Shown: in pieces, positions 1-6,295 of the stretch
Layout: each line of letters begins with the position of its first letter
How positions within the stretch are numbered: the first letter of the stretch is position 1
Assembly: GCA_002470135.1 (NCBI GenBank)
Contig: DKNC01000045.1
Span: forward strand, 1,139 to 14,211
Direction of reading: 5' to 3'
Length of the DNA stretch: 13,073 nt
Origin: Actinobacteria bacterium UBA7398
Lineage (GTDB): Bacteria > Actinomycetota > Actinomycetes > Nanopelagicales > Nanopelagicaceae
The notes under the pieces: model-generated
What the model saw: the letters and a program-made list of their open reading frames with translations, nothing else
What the model was told of the DNA's origin: nothing
Database searches by the model: none
Program-made: the position numbers and the translations under genes

Positions 1-123
1 GCGATGGGAATCCTTACGCACGGAAATATCCGGTTAACGTTTCGACCCGATCTGACCATCGCGATCGTGGATCAATTCTTAACTGCCTTGAAGACCGAAA
101 TCGAACGCGCGCGTTTGGATTGA
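1..123 (+). CDS. Cysteine desulfurase, C-terminal end (partial)
   Basis: The window opens inside a reading frame that runs for 40 codons from base 1 to a TGA at 121-123; the 5' part is outside the window. The visible tail contains MGILTHGNIRLTF followed by an amphipathic helix ending in ERARLD, which resembles the C-terminal end of IscS/NifS-type PLP-dependent cysteine desulfurases (typically an LTHGN[VIL]R segment then a final helix). Such enzymes take sulfur from L-cysteine and pass a persulfide to carrier proteins for Fe-S clusters, tRNA thiolation or cofactors. The next gene is a TusA-like sulfur carrier starting within a few bases of this stop, which supports the assignment. The PLP lysine and active-site cysteine cannot be checked here. 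The family call is an inference from a short tail. Confidence 0.7.
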   Translation, partial: AMGILTHGNIRLTFRPDLTIAIVDQFLTALKTEIERARLD

Positions 124-125
124 AA

Positions 126-335
126 ATGTTGCAATTAAATTGTTTGGGAATGCGCTGTCCACTTCCAATCATTGAAAGCGCCAAGGCTTTAAAAACTTTG
201 ATGACCGATGATCAAATCTCGTTACAAAGTGATGACCCAGCGACTTGGGTTGACTTATCGGCTTGGGCGCGCATGAGTGGTAATGAAGTTTTACAAATTG
301 ATAAAACAAATTTCTTAATTACAAAGAAGCGTTAA
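126..335 (+). CDS. tusA: TusA/SirA-like sulfur carrier protein
   Basis: A 69-residue protein of the TusA (SirA/YedF) family. These are small cytoplasmic carriers that accept a persulfide from a cysteine desulfurase and hand it to later steps of tRNA 2-thiolation, molybdenum-cofactor or other sulfur-transfer pathways. The family motif Cys-Pro-x-Pro is present as LGMRCPLPII, with the acceptor Cys at residue 11, preceded by the usual short first strand. Length is normal for the family. I chose ATG 126 because GGA at 117-119 lies 6 nt upstream; a TTG at 120, overlapping the previous stop (TTGA), is an alternative adding two residues. It directly follows the cysteine desulfurase tail, so the two are probably co-transcribed donor and acceptor. 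Its stop codon shares the TTAA at 332-335 with the convergent kinase gene. The exact downstream pathway cannot be told from this window. Confidence 0.85.
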   Translation: MLQLNCLGMRCPLPIIESAKALKTLMTDDQISLQSDDPATWVDLSAWARMSGNEVLQIDKTNFLITKKR

Positions 336-1321
336 GCGCTTTCCAACATCGGAATATGTTTTTCAATTTCGGAAGCCGCGCTTTTTCCGTAAGACTCTGC
401 AAACCTAGAAACAAATTCTGATTTAGTGAATCGGTATTCTTGGGTTCCTTTAGTTTCAATAACATAGGTAGCAATCATCGAACCTAGTTGGGCGCAGCGC
501 TCATCGTTTAAACCCCAGGCCACACCGGCAATAAATCCAGAGCGGAATGAATCGCCCACACCAGTGGGATCTACTTTAGCTTTCTCCTTCGGGACGCCAA
601 CTCTAACTTCGCTATTTCCACGACGTTCAACTTTCGCTCCAGCAGAACCAAGCGTAATTACGCGAGTTTCGACTCGCTCCAAAATCTCGGCATCACTCCA
701 ACCAGTTTTTTGAATTGCCAGCGCTAGCTCGTATTCATTCATGAACAAATATGTAGCGCCATCTATTAATTTTTTTATTTCATCGCCACTCATCCGAGCC
801 ATCTGTTGTGATGGATCCGCAGCAAATGGAATCCGTTCCTTTCGACAAGTTTGCGTATGTCGCAACATCGCTTCAGGATCGTCAGGTGAGATAACTACTA
901 AATCAAATACCCCAGTTTTTTGCATGACCGGTCCCAATTCGATATTTCGAGCTTCGCTCATCGCGCCCGGAAAGAAGGAAGCGATTTGGTTTAATTCGGT
1001 ATCGGTTGTAACCATGAATTGGGCGGTATGCAAAGTTTCCGAAACCCAAACATGTGATGTCACAACGCCATGACGGGTTAACCAAGCTTCGTAATCAACC
1101 CAATCCTTACCAACGGCGGCAAGTAAAATTGGATTGAGACCAAGGATCCCCATGCTGAATGCGATATTTGCGGCACAACCACCACGTCTAACATCTAGAC
1201 CATCAACTAAGAATGAAAGTGAAACTTTTTCAAGCGAACCAGCCACGAGGGAATCAGTGAACTTGCCCGGGAAAGTCATTAAATGGTCGCGCCCAACTGA
1301 GCCTGCAACCGCAATTTTCAT
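332..1321 (-). CDS. adoK: PfkB-family carbohydrate/adenosine kinase (AdoK-like)
   Basis: A 329-residue PfkB (ribokinase-family) kinase. The N-terminal substrate-binding glycine motif is at RRGGCAAN (residues 45-52). The C-terminal signature is DPTGVGDSF (251-259), with D257 as expected catalytic base and the anion-hole glycines just before it. N-terminal DHLMTFPGKF, KVSLSFLVD and the FFPGAMSEARNI segment closely resemble, from memory, the M. tuberculosis adenosine kinase AdoK (Rv2202c), so phosphorylation of adenosine to AMP is the most likely activity. Sugar-kinase activity is not excluded. It lies 28 nt downstream of the HesB-type gene on the same strand, an order I recall from mycobacteria and Streptomyces. 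There is no Shine-Dalgarno; TAACCT sits exactly 6 nt before ATG, suggesting its own leaderless promoter. The gene converges on tusA and both stop codons share TTAA. Confidence 0.88.
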   Translation of the reverse strand: MKIAVAGSVGRDHLMTFPGKFTDSLVAGSLEKVSLSFLVDGLDVRRGGCAANIAFSMGILGLNPILLAAVGKDWVDYEAWLTRHGVVTSHVWVSETLHTAQFMVTTDTELNQIASFFPGAMSEARNIELGPVMQKTGVFDLVVISPDDPEAMLRHTQTCRKERIPFAADPSQQMARMSGDEIKKLIDGATYLFMNEYELALAIQKTGWSDAEILERVETRVITLGSAGAKVERRGNSEVRVGVPKEKAKVDPTGVGDSFRSGFIAGVAWGLNDERCAQLGSMIATYVIETKGTQEYRFTKSEFVSRFAESYGKSAASEIEKHIPMLESA

Positions 1322-1327
1322 AAGGAG

Positions 1328-1333
1328 AGGTTA
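1328..1333 (-). promoter_or_regulatory. Candidate -10 element (leaderless) for adoK
   Basis: On the minus strand TAACCT lies exactly 6 nt before the adoK ATG, so transcription would start at or next to the A of the start codon. The bases immediately upstream of the ATG are pyrimidine-rich (CTCCTT), the opposite of a Shine-Dalgarno. No convincing -35 is seen. The element lies in the 28-nt gap after the HesB-type gene, so adoK could be read both from here and by read-through. Confidence 0.5.
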
Positions 1334-1349
1334 GTCGCGAAGGCGGTGT

Positions 1350-1709
1350 TTAATTAAATGAATCGCCACAAGCGCAAGAGCTACCTGCGTTTGGGTTATC
1401 AATCGTGAAGCCTTGTTTTTGAATTGTGTCTACGAAATCAACGGTTGCGCCCATTAAATACGGTGTGCTCATTTTGTCAGTGACGACTTTTACTGCACCG
1501 AATTCAGTAACAGTATCGCCTTCCATAGCGCGATCATCAAAATAAAGTTGGTAACGAAGACCGGAACATCCACCTGGTTGTACAGCTACGCGAAGGCTTA
1601 AATCATCGCGACCTTCTTGCGCTAATAGCGCTGCAACTTTTTCGGCTGCAACTGCAGTTAGAGCGATCGAAGTTGTGGTGATAGCTGGGGTGGTTGTTTC
1701 AGTAGTCAT
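1350..1709 (-). CDS. HesB/IscA-type iron-sulfur cluster insertion protein
   Basis: A 119-residue A-type Fe-S carrier (IscA/ErpA/HesB family). Three conserved cysteines are visible in the family pattern: C48 in PGGCSGLRY and C112/C114 in SCACGDSF near the C-terminus. These cysteines hold iron or a [2Fe-2S]/[4Fe-4S] cluster for delivery to apoproteins. The core (about residues 16-119) is of normal length; the first 15 residues form a Thr-rich extension, consistent with actinobacterial members. The gene is divergent from nadA, whose product needs a [4Fe-4S] cluster, and precedes adoK on the same strand, resembling the Rv2204c-Rv2202c neighbourhood of M. tuberculosis. No Shine-Dalgarno is seen; TAGAGT sits 6 nt before ATG. 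I cannot say whether it functions as ErpA or IscA, so no symbol is given. Confidence 0.92.
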   Translation of the reverse strand: MTTETTTPAITTTSIALTAVAAEKVAALLAQEGRDDLSLRVAVQPGGCSGLRYQLYFDDRAMEGDTVTEFGAVKVVTDKMSTPYLMGATVDFVDTIQKQGFTIDNPNAGSSCACGDSFN

Positions 1710-1715
1710 AGCCGA

Positions 1716-1721
1716 ACTCTA
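1716..1721 (-). promoter_or_regulatory. Candidate -10 element (leaderless) for the HesB-type gene
   Basis: Reading the minus strand, TAGAGT is followed by exactly 6 nt (TCGGCT) and then ATG. This is the spacing expected for a transcript starting at the initiation codon. No Shine-Dalgarno and no clear -35 are present. Confidence 0.5.
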
Positions 1722-1744
1722 CCTGTCTTTTTTCGCTTCGCCAT

Positions 1745-1762
1745 TCGGCTCGACTCGGCTCG
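1745..1762. repeat. Tandem 8-bp direct repeat with 10-bp period between the HesB-type gene and nadA
   Basis: TCGGCTCG occurs at 1745-1752 and again at 1755-1762, a period of one helical turn, in the 86-bp gap between the divergent HesB-type gene and nadA. It lies next to the expected -35 zone of nadA. It could be a regulator site acting on both promoters or simple low-complexity sequence; nothing identifies a regulator. Confidence 0.3.
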
Positions 1763-1783
1763 CTCAAGGTTCCCGCATCCGCA

Positions 1784-1789
1784 TACTAT
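1784..1789 (+). promoter_or_regulatory. Candidate -10 element (leaderless) for nadA
   Basis: TACTAT matches the TAnnnT pattern of primary-sigma -10 elements and is followed by exactly 6 nt (TAACTC) before the nadA ATG at 1796. There is no Shine-Dalgarno upstream of this ATG. The -35 region (about 1761-1766) has no TTGACA-like sequence. Confidence 0.55.
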
Positions 1790-1795
1790 TAACTC

Positions 1796-2944
1796 ATGTC
1801 AGTCTCACTAACCCAGCTCCTGCTTCTTGGCCAAGGCGCGGATCTAAGTAGTGAACGTGGCGTTTCATGCGATGGCGAGTTGCCGGCCGCTAGTGATCCT
1901 GCGTTAGTGGAGCGAGCAAAGATTGCTCGAGCCGCCCTCGGGGATCGGGCCATGATTCTTGGTCATCACTATCAACGCGATGAAGTTATTCAATTCGCGG
2001 ATATCACTGGTGACTCTTTTAAATTAGCGCAAGCTGCGGCCGCTAATACCACTGCTGAATTCATTTTTTTCTGTGGCGTGCATTTTATGGCAGAAAGTGC
2101 TGACATTTTGACTTCCGAAAATCAAAAAGTAATTTTGCCAGATTTAGCTGCGGGTTGTTCCATGGCCGATATGGCTTCGGCATCTCAAGTAAACGAGTGT
2201 TGGGATGTGTTGACCGAATTAGGTGTTGCCAGAAAAACTATCCCGGTAACTTATATGAATTCTACCGCCGCTATTAAATCTTTTACAGGTAAAAATGGTG
2301 GCACCGTTTGCACATCTTCAAATGCCAAACGAGCGATGAGTTGGGGCTTTGAACAAGGCGAAAAAATCCTCTTCCTGCCCGACCAGCATTTAGGTCGAAA
2401 TACCGCGGTGCTTTCGTTGGGGCTTTCGCTCAATGATTGTGTGCTTTGGAATCCTTGGAAACCAAGAGGCGGATTAACTGATGACCAAATTAGAAACTCA
2501 AAAGTTATTTTATGGCGTGGTCATTGTTCAGTTCATGGTCGCTTCTCAATTAAAAATGTAACTGAAGTTAGAGAGCGGGTACCTGGCGTTAAAGTTTTAG
2601 TACATCCCGAATGCCAAAATGATGTGGTCTCGGCTGCTGATGTGGTTGGCAGCACCGAAGCTATAATTAAAACGGTAGAACAATCCCCCGCCGGAAGTAA
2701 GTGGGCAATTGGCACCGAATTGAATCTCGTGCAGCGGTTAGCAAATGCTCACCCAGATAAGACAGTTCTCTTCTTAGATAAAACAGTTTGTTACTGCTCC
2801 ACCATGAATCGAATTGATCTCCCCCACTTAGTTTGGGCTATGGAAACTCTGGTCAATGGCCGCCTAGTGAATCAAATTTCGGTTGATTCCGAGACTGCAT
2901 TAAACGCGAAAGTTGCGCTAGAGCGAATGTTGGCTTTACCGTAG
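1796..2944 (+). CDS. nadA: Quinolinate synthase NadA
   Basis: A 382-residue quinolinate synthase. With iminoaspartate from NadB it condenses dihydroxyacetone phosphate into quinolinate, the precursor of the NAD pyridine ring, in the cytoplasm. Recognisable motifs in order are LGHHYQRDEVIQFADITGDS (55-74), FFCGVHFMAESADIL (91-105), AAGCSMADM (118-126), YMNSTAAIK (153-161), FLPDQHLGRNTA (193-204), LWRGHCSVHGRF (239-250), VHPEC (269-273) and CYCSTMNRI (332-340). The cysteines likely to hold the catalytic [4Fe-4S] cluster are C121, C244 and C332 or C334. Length fits the longer NadA class. NadB and NadC are not in the window, so the gene is separated from them or they lie elsewhere. Expression is probably from the leaderless-type promoter at 1784-1789. 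DUF3043 follows after 4 nt. Confidence 0.96.
   Translation: MSVSLTQLLLLGQGADLSSERGVSCDGELPAASDPALVERAKIARAALGDRAMILGHHYQRDEVIQFADITGDSFKLAQAAAANTTAEFIFFCGVHFMAESADILTSENQKVILPDLAAGCSMADMASASQVNECWDVLTELGVARKTIPVTYMNSTAAIKSFTGKNGGTVCTSSNAKRAMSWGFEQGEKILFLPDQHLGRNTAVLSLGLSLNDCVLWNPWKPRGGLTDDQIRNSKVILWRGHCSVHGRFSIKNVTEVRERVPGVKVLVHPECQNDVVSAADVVGSTEAIIKTVEQSPAGSKWAIGTELNLVQRLANAHPDKTVLFLDKTVCYCSTMNRIDLPHLVWAMETLVNGRLVNQISVDSETALNAKVALERMLALP
2937..2942 (+). promoter_or_regulatory. Candidate -10 element overlapping the nadA stop, before the DUF3043 gene
   Basis: TACCGT lies exactly 6 nt before the ATG at 2949, the same geometry as the other no-Shine-Dalgarno genes here, and overlaps the nadA stop codon TAG (2942-2944). 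Because the gene could simply be co-transcribed with nadA, this is weaker evidence than for the first-in-operon genes. Confidence 0.35.
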
Positions 2945-2948
2945 TCAG

Positions 2949-3503
2949 ATGAGCCCTAAAAAATCTGATTCAGCTTCTGAAAAACCAGCCACCGGCAAAG
3001 GTCGTCCGACACCAAAGCGCAAAGTTGCGGAGAAAGCTAATGTCACTAATCGATTAGCCCCGGCATCAACTCGCGAAGGAAAAAAATTGCAACGCGAACA
3101 ATTGCGCCAACAACGAGTTAGCACGCGTGCTGCTTACATGCGCGGTGAAGAGAGCGCTATGCCACCGCGAGATCGTGGCCAAGTAAAACGATTCGTTAGA
3201 AATTATGTAGATTCTCGTCGCTCGATTGGCGAGTACTTCTTGCCAATTGTGATGTTGGTTTTGATTCTCACAATTATTCCAGTCGCTTACATTCAATTCT
3301 TAGCAATTATCTTGATGTACTCGTGCCTCCTATTTTCAATCATCGATGGCATCATTCTTAGCCGCAAATTGAAAAAGGAAGTTGCGGTGCGTTTTCCAAA
3401 CGAGATCACAAAAGGCATTGGAATGTATGGCTGGTTACGCTCAACTCAAATTCGCAGATTACGCGCACCATCACCCCAAGTTAAGCGTGGCGATAAGTTC
3501 TAA
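2949..3503 (+). CDS. DUF3043 family membrane protein, unknown function
   Basis: A 184-residue protein resembling the actinobacterial DUF3043 family, for which I know no assigned function. Residues 1-60 are highly basic and Lys/Arg/Gln-rich with low complexity, presumably cytoplasmic and possibly disordered. Residues about 75-95 (PPRDRGQVKRFVRNYVDSRRS) are the conserved family segment before the membrane. Two hydrophobic helices follow at about 97-115 and 117-137, joined by a very short turn, so both ends should be on the same side of the membrane. A conserved basic C-terminal segment ends in KRGDKF. It starts 4 nt after nadA with no Shine-Dalgarno and ends 8 nt before the convergent aldo/keto reductase. 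Its place beside nadA may be inherited synteny rather than a functional link. Confidence 0.82.
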   Translation: MSPKKSDSASEKPATGKGRPTPKRKVAEKANVTNRLAPASTREGKKLQREQLRQQRVSTRAAYMRGEESAMPPRDRGQVKRFVRNYVDSRRSIGEYFLPIVMLVLILTIIPVAYIQFLAIILMYSCLLFSIIDGIILSRKLKKEVAVRFPNEITKGIGMYGWLRSTQIRRLRAPSPQVKRGDKF

Positions 3504-3511
3504 CTTAGTAA

Positions 3512-4513
3512 TTAAGCTCTTGGGTTAGGGCTAATAGTTTGAGCTGGATCTCGTTCTGGCAATTTGCCAAGCACGGCATCAATTTTTTTCATAATTTCGC
3601 CATCTAATTTAACGCCGCTAGCTTTTACGTTTTCTTTAATTTGAGATGGCTTAGTTGCGCCAACAATTGCGCTAGATACGTTCTTATTTTGAAGTACCCA
3701 GGCGATTGCTAATTGAGCTAACGATAAATCCACGCTCTTCGCGATTGGCGCTAAGTTCTGTACTGCACTCAGTACATCATCACGCATCCAGCGCTTAATC
3801 ATATTTGCGCCGCTCTTCTTATCGGTGGCGCGTGATCCGGCTGGCGGTTTCTTCCCTGGCAAATATTTTCCACTTAGCGCACCTTGCGCCATTGGGGACC
3901 AAACAATATGACCGATTCCTTCTTTAACGCAGAGCGGATCTACTTCGGCTTCAATTACTCGCCAGAGTGCAGAGTATTGCGGTTGGCTTGAAACAAACCG
4001 GTTGTATCCGCGAGCATCTTGGATTTTCAACGCTGCGCTGATTTGGGAAGCGTTCCACTCTGAGAAACCAATGTAGCTAACTTTTCCTTGGCGGATTAAA
4101 TCATCAAACGCGCTTAACGTTTCTTCGAGCGGTGTCTCGTAATCGAAGCGATGTAATTGATATAGATCTATGTGATCGGTTTTCAAGCGCTTTAATGATG
4201 CATTGCAAGATTCCATAATGTGCTTACGGGATAAACCGCGATCATTTTTTCCAGGGCCAGTTGGCCAATAAACTTTTGTGAAAAGTTCGTAAGATTCTCG
4301 ACGTACTCCTTTGAGCGCTTTACCTAAAACGGTTTCAGCTTTAGTCGCGGCATAAACATCTGCGGTGTCAAATGTTGTGATTCCTAAATCGATGGCAGCG
4401 CGCACACATTTAATTGCAGCGTCTTGCTCTACTTGCGAGCCATGCGTGATCCAATTTCCGTATGAAATTTCGGAGATATAAAGGCCAGAGTTACCAAGTT
4501 TTCTATGTTCCAT
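3512..4513 (-). CDS. Aldo/keto reductase (Kv-beta/YghZ-like group)
   Basis: A 333-residue TIM-barrel NADPH-dependent oxidoreductase. The catalytic tetrad of aldo/keto reductases is visible: D49 and Y54 in FDTADVYA, K80 in LFTKVYW, and H121 in LYQLHRFD. Further family motifs are the N-terminal LGNSGLYISEISYGNW (6-21), YIGFSEWN (147-154), WSPMAQGALSGKY (205-217) and the C-terminal cofactor segment IVGATKPSQIKEN (283-295). These match the group containing voltage-gated K+ channel beta subunits and bacterial YghZ-like reductases. It should reduce aldehydes or ketones to alcohols; the substrate is not predictable. It is divergent from the cobalamin-riboswitch operon and convergent with the DUF3043 gene. 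TAGGCT sits 6 nt before ATG and no Shine-Dalgarno is present, suggesting leaderless transcription. Confidence 0.92.
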   Translation of the reverse strand: MEHRKLGNSGLYISEISYGNWITHGSQVEQDAAIKCVRAAIDLGITTFDTADVYAATKAETVLGKALKGVRRESYELFTKVYWPTGPGKNDRGLSRKHIMESCNASLKRLKTDHIDLYQLHRFDYETPLEETLSAFDDLIRQGKVSYIGFSEWNASQISAALKIQDARGYNRFVSSQPQYSALWRVIEAEVDPLCVKEGIGHIVWSPMAQGALSGKYLPGKKPPAGSRATDKKSGANMIKRWMRDDVLSAVQNLAPIAKSVDLSLAQLAIAWVLQNKNVSSAIVGATKPSQIKENVKASGVKLDGEIMKKIDAVLGKLPERDPAQTISPNPRA

Positions 4514-4519
4514 CTGTCG

Positions 4520-4525
4520 AGCCTA
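4520..4525 (-). promoter_or_regulatory. Candidate -10 element (leaderless) for the aldo/keto reductase
   Basis: On the minus strand TAGGCT is followed by exactly 6 nt (CGACAG) and the ATG at 4513. No Shine-Dalgarno is present. The promoter faces away from the riboswitch operon promoter. Confidence 0.5.
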
Positions 4526-4551
4526 AAGGGAATCGCCAGAATTTGCGAGTC

Positions 4552-4579
4552 TTGATTGCGCAAGTGAACCCGATATGGT
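4552..4579 (+). promoter_or_regulatory. Candidate promoter of the cobalamin-riboswitch operon
   Basis: TTGATT (4552-4557) and TATGGT (4574-4579) are separated by 16 bp, a plausible -35/-10 pair. Transcription would start near 4586, about 17 nt before the closing stem of the riboswitch, so the whole aptamer would be in the leader. Confidence 0.45.
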
Positions 4580-4601
4580 TGCCTACGCACACAACTTAAT
4601 A

Positions 4602-4726
4602 GTTCGAAGCTTCAGGGGAAGTCGGTGCAAATCCGACGCTGACCCGCAACCGTAAGGCGATTTAATCGCCAAGTCGGATTACCTGGTTTCGAATATATCT
4701 ACCACCCGTCGAGGTTTGCGGGGCGG
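4602..4726 (+). promoter_or_regulatory. Cobalamin (B12) riboswitch
   Basis: The aptamer is recognisable by its conserved core: GGGAAGTCGGTGCAAATCCG (4616-4635), then GCTGACCCGCAACCGTAA, and the B12 box AAGTCGGATTACCTGG (4671-4686). Closing stems are TTCGAA 4603-4608 with 4688-4693 and CAGG 4613-4616 with CCTG 4682-4685. A stem GTCGG 4621-4625 pairs with CCGAC 4633-4637, and a compact hairpin GGCGAT 4656-4661 pairs with ATCGCC 4665-4670. CCCGCAA (4643-4649) is fully complementary to TTGCGGG (4716-4722), the expected long-range kissing interaction with the downstream hairpin arm (about 4702-4726). Binding of a cobalamin normally represses the downstream genes. No terminator with a U-tract follows, while CTCC 4756-4759 can pair with the GGAG of the ribosome binding site (4770-4773), so translational control is more likely (inference). 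Confidence 0.93.
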
Positions 4727-4769
4727 AATTGTTAATACTTTTCGCTTCCGTGAGGCTCCCATAATAAAT

Positions 4770-4775
4770 GGAGAG
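4770..4775 (+). promoter_or_regulatory. Shine-Dalgarno deciding the GTG start at 4782
   Basis: GGAGAG ends 6 nt before GTG 4782. It decides the start against a longer frame opening with TTG at 4716, which lies inside the riboswitch kissing-loop sequence. CTCC at 4756-4759 could mask it in a 4-bp hairpin, a possible switch point. Confidence 0.65.
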
Positions 4776-4781
4776 ATCACA

Positions 4782-5468
4782 GTGTTAAATAAGTTAAATA
4801 AGAAATCACTTTCAATAATTAGCGTATTAACAATGCTTACGCTATCGCTCATCACTCCACAAAGCGCACAAGCCGATAAAGGTTATCGCTACTGGGGTTA
4901 TTTCCAAGCTGCTGCTGGTGCATCCAATTGGACAGCTGCAATGACTGGTCCAACTACAACTCTAAAAGATGGCGATGTCGAAGGTTGGACATTTACTGCA
5001 AGTAGCAATGACATTCCGGCAACCGAACCGATGGCTTCTCCCGATTTCGCTTCGCTCTGTGACGGTACTGCCGAAGTTGCTGGAAAAATTCGAGTTGGGA
5101 TCGTGGTTGATTTTGGCGGTGCGGAGATTGCACCATCGGGTGAGATTCCTAAAGAAGTAATTACAGATTGTGCAGTAGTCCCAGCTAAATCAAATGGTCT
5201 TGCAGTTTTGGAGAGCGTTGCCAAAGTGCGCGCCGATAAATCAGGATTGATTTGCGGCGTCGGGGGCTATCCAGCAACTGAATGTGGCGTTGAAATTGAT
5301 ATGCCAGTTGCGATGAGCGCGCAAGAAGATGACAAAGAATCAGACGTTGAAGCGCAGGGCGACCGAGAACTAGATGGCGCTTTCGACAAGAGCGAAATTC
5401 TTTCAGTCGCACTCGCGATCGCGTTAGCAATTTCCATTTTTGTCATCATCCGCAAACGTAAAAAATAA
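4782..5468 (+). CDS. SCO2322-family secreted, membrane-anchored protein of a B12-controlled ECF operon
   Basis: A 228-residue exported protein. Residues 1-31 form a signal peptide: LNKLNKK, a hydrophobic core, then cleavage after AQA. The mature domain starts KGYRYWGYF and includes VEGWTF, VGIVVDFG and CGVGGYPATECG. From memory these match the uncharacterised actinobacterial SCO2322 family, which sits with ECF transporters. Four cysteines (93, 130, 158, 168) could form two disulfides outside the cell. An acidic linker (about 181-202) leads to a membrane helix (205-223) and a basic tail RKRKK; there is no LPxTG motif, so anchoring is by the helix. The first gene after the cobalamin riboswitch, it overlaps the T-component gene by one base. 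A role in presenting a corrinoid to the importer is inference; no biochemical function is known to me. GTG 4782 was chosen for its Shine-Dalgarno and signal peptide. Confidence 0.82.
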   Translation: MLNKLNKKSLSIISVLTMLTLSLITPQSAQADKGYRYWGYFQAAAGASNWTAAMTGPTTTLKDGDVEGWTFTASSNDIPATEPMASPDFASLCDGTAEVAGKIRVGIVVDFGGAEIAPSGEIPKEVITDCAVVPAKSNGLAVLESVAKVRADKSGLICGVGGYPATECGVEIDMPVAMSAQEDDKESDVEAQGDRELDGAFDKSEILSVALAIALAISIFVIIRKRKK

Positions 5469-6295
5469 TGCAATTAGTGCATCCACTGGTCTGGTGGCTG
5501 TGGGCGTTGTTGTTAGCTGCTTTTGTAATTAGAACTAATAACACTCTCATTGCTACCGCAGTGGCATGCGCACTTACTTTGGTAGTTTTAAAATTAAAGA
5601 GTAAAAGTTATTGGAGCGGCGCTTTTGCGTTATCTGCAAAATTAGCGCTCTCGATAATTGCGATCAGAATCGCTATTGCAATTCTGATCGGAGTACCGAT
5701 GCCAGGAACCGTGCTCTTTCAAATCCCAGAAATCAGGCTGCCGAGTTGGATGGTTGGGATCCGAATTGGCGGACCCGTTACTTCGCAGCGCTTAAGTACC
5801 GCCGTTACCGAAGCGTTAATGATTGCAACTTTGATTCTCTTATGTGGAGCCGCTAGCTCGTTAGCCAGTCCGCACCGATTAATACGCTCGTTACCAAAAG
5901 CCATGTTCAATTTAGGGGTTACTTTAAGTGTGGCAACTTCAGTTCTCCCACAAACTGTTAAAAGCGTCGCGCGAATTCAAAGTGCAAAACGTTTGCGCGG
6001 TCAAAATATTCGAGGGTTAAGAGCTTGGCGCGGCATTGCGCTACCGCTACTCGAAGAGAGCCTCGAGCGCGCTTTAGATTTAGCAACCGCAATGGAATCT
6101 CGGGGCTATGGGTACCATGGGAAAACCAGTAAATATCGCGCTCAAAAATTCCAACTCGCAGATGTAGCCATGATTACAAGCGCACTTTATTTGCTGGCGC
6201 TCTCCCCGATACTAATAGCGCATTTTACCTTTGGCTTACTACTCGCAGCGACCGTTCTAATAGTCGCGCTTCCGATTGTGATTGTGCCGCGATGA
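5468..6295 (+). CDS. ECF transporter transmembrane (T) component, CbiQ/EcfT family
   Basis: A 275-residue membrane protein of the CbiQ/EcfT family, the scaffold of energy-coupling-factor importers that links the substrate-binding S component to the ATPases. Hydrophobic segments lie at about 10-40, 55-77, 113-135 and 232-272. The cytoplasmic coupling helices carry two Arg-containing signature motifs: SAKRLRG at 172-178 and MESRGYG at 209-215, matching the family's Ala-Arg-Gly/Ser type motifs that dock into the ATPases. The ATG overlaps the previous stop by one base (TAATG) and its own TGA overlaps the next ATG (ATGA), so translation is probably coupled. It sits between the secreted SCO2322-type protein and the ATPase, under the cobalamin riboswitch, so the cargo is likely B12 or a precursor rather than cobalt (inference). 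Confidence 0.9.
   Translation: MQLVHPLVWWLWALLLAAFVIRTNNTLIATAVACALTLVVLKLKSKSYWSGAFALSAKLALSIIAIRIAIAILIGVPMPGTVLFQIPEIRLPSWMVGIRIGGPVTSQRLSTAVTEALMIATLILLCGAASSLASPHRLIRSLPKAMFNLGVTLSVATSVLPQTVKSVARIQSAKRLRGQNIRGLRAWRGIALPLLEESLERALDLATAMESRGYGYHGKTSKYRAQKFQLADVAMITSALYLLALSPILIAHFTFGLLLAATVLIVALPIVIVPR

Noticed and set aside
741..1073. 110-codon open frame on the plus strand inside adoK
   Set aside because: It is opposite the well-supported kinase gene, has no ribosome binding site or leaderless -10 at the standard offset, and shows no family motif.
3504..3511. Possible terminator between DUF3043 and the aldo/keto reductase
   Set aside because: Only 8 bp separate the stops and no GC-rich hairpin with a T-tract is visible on either strand.
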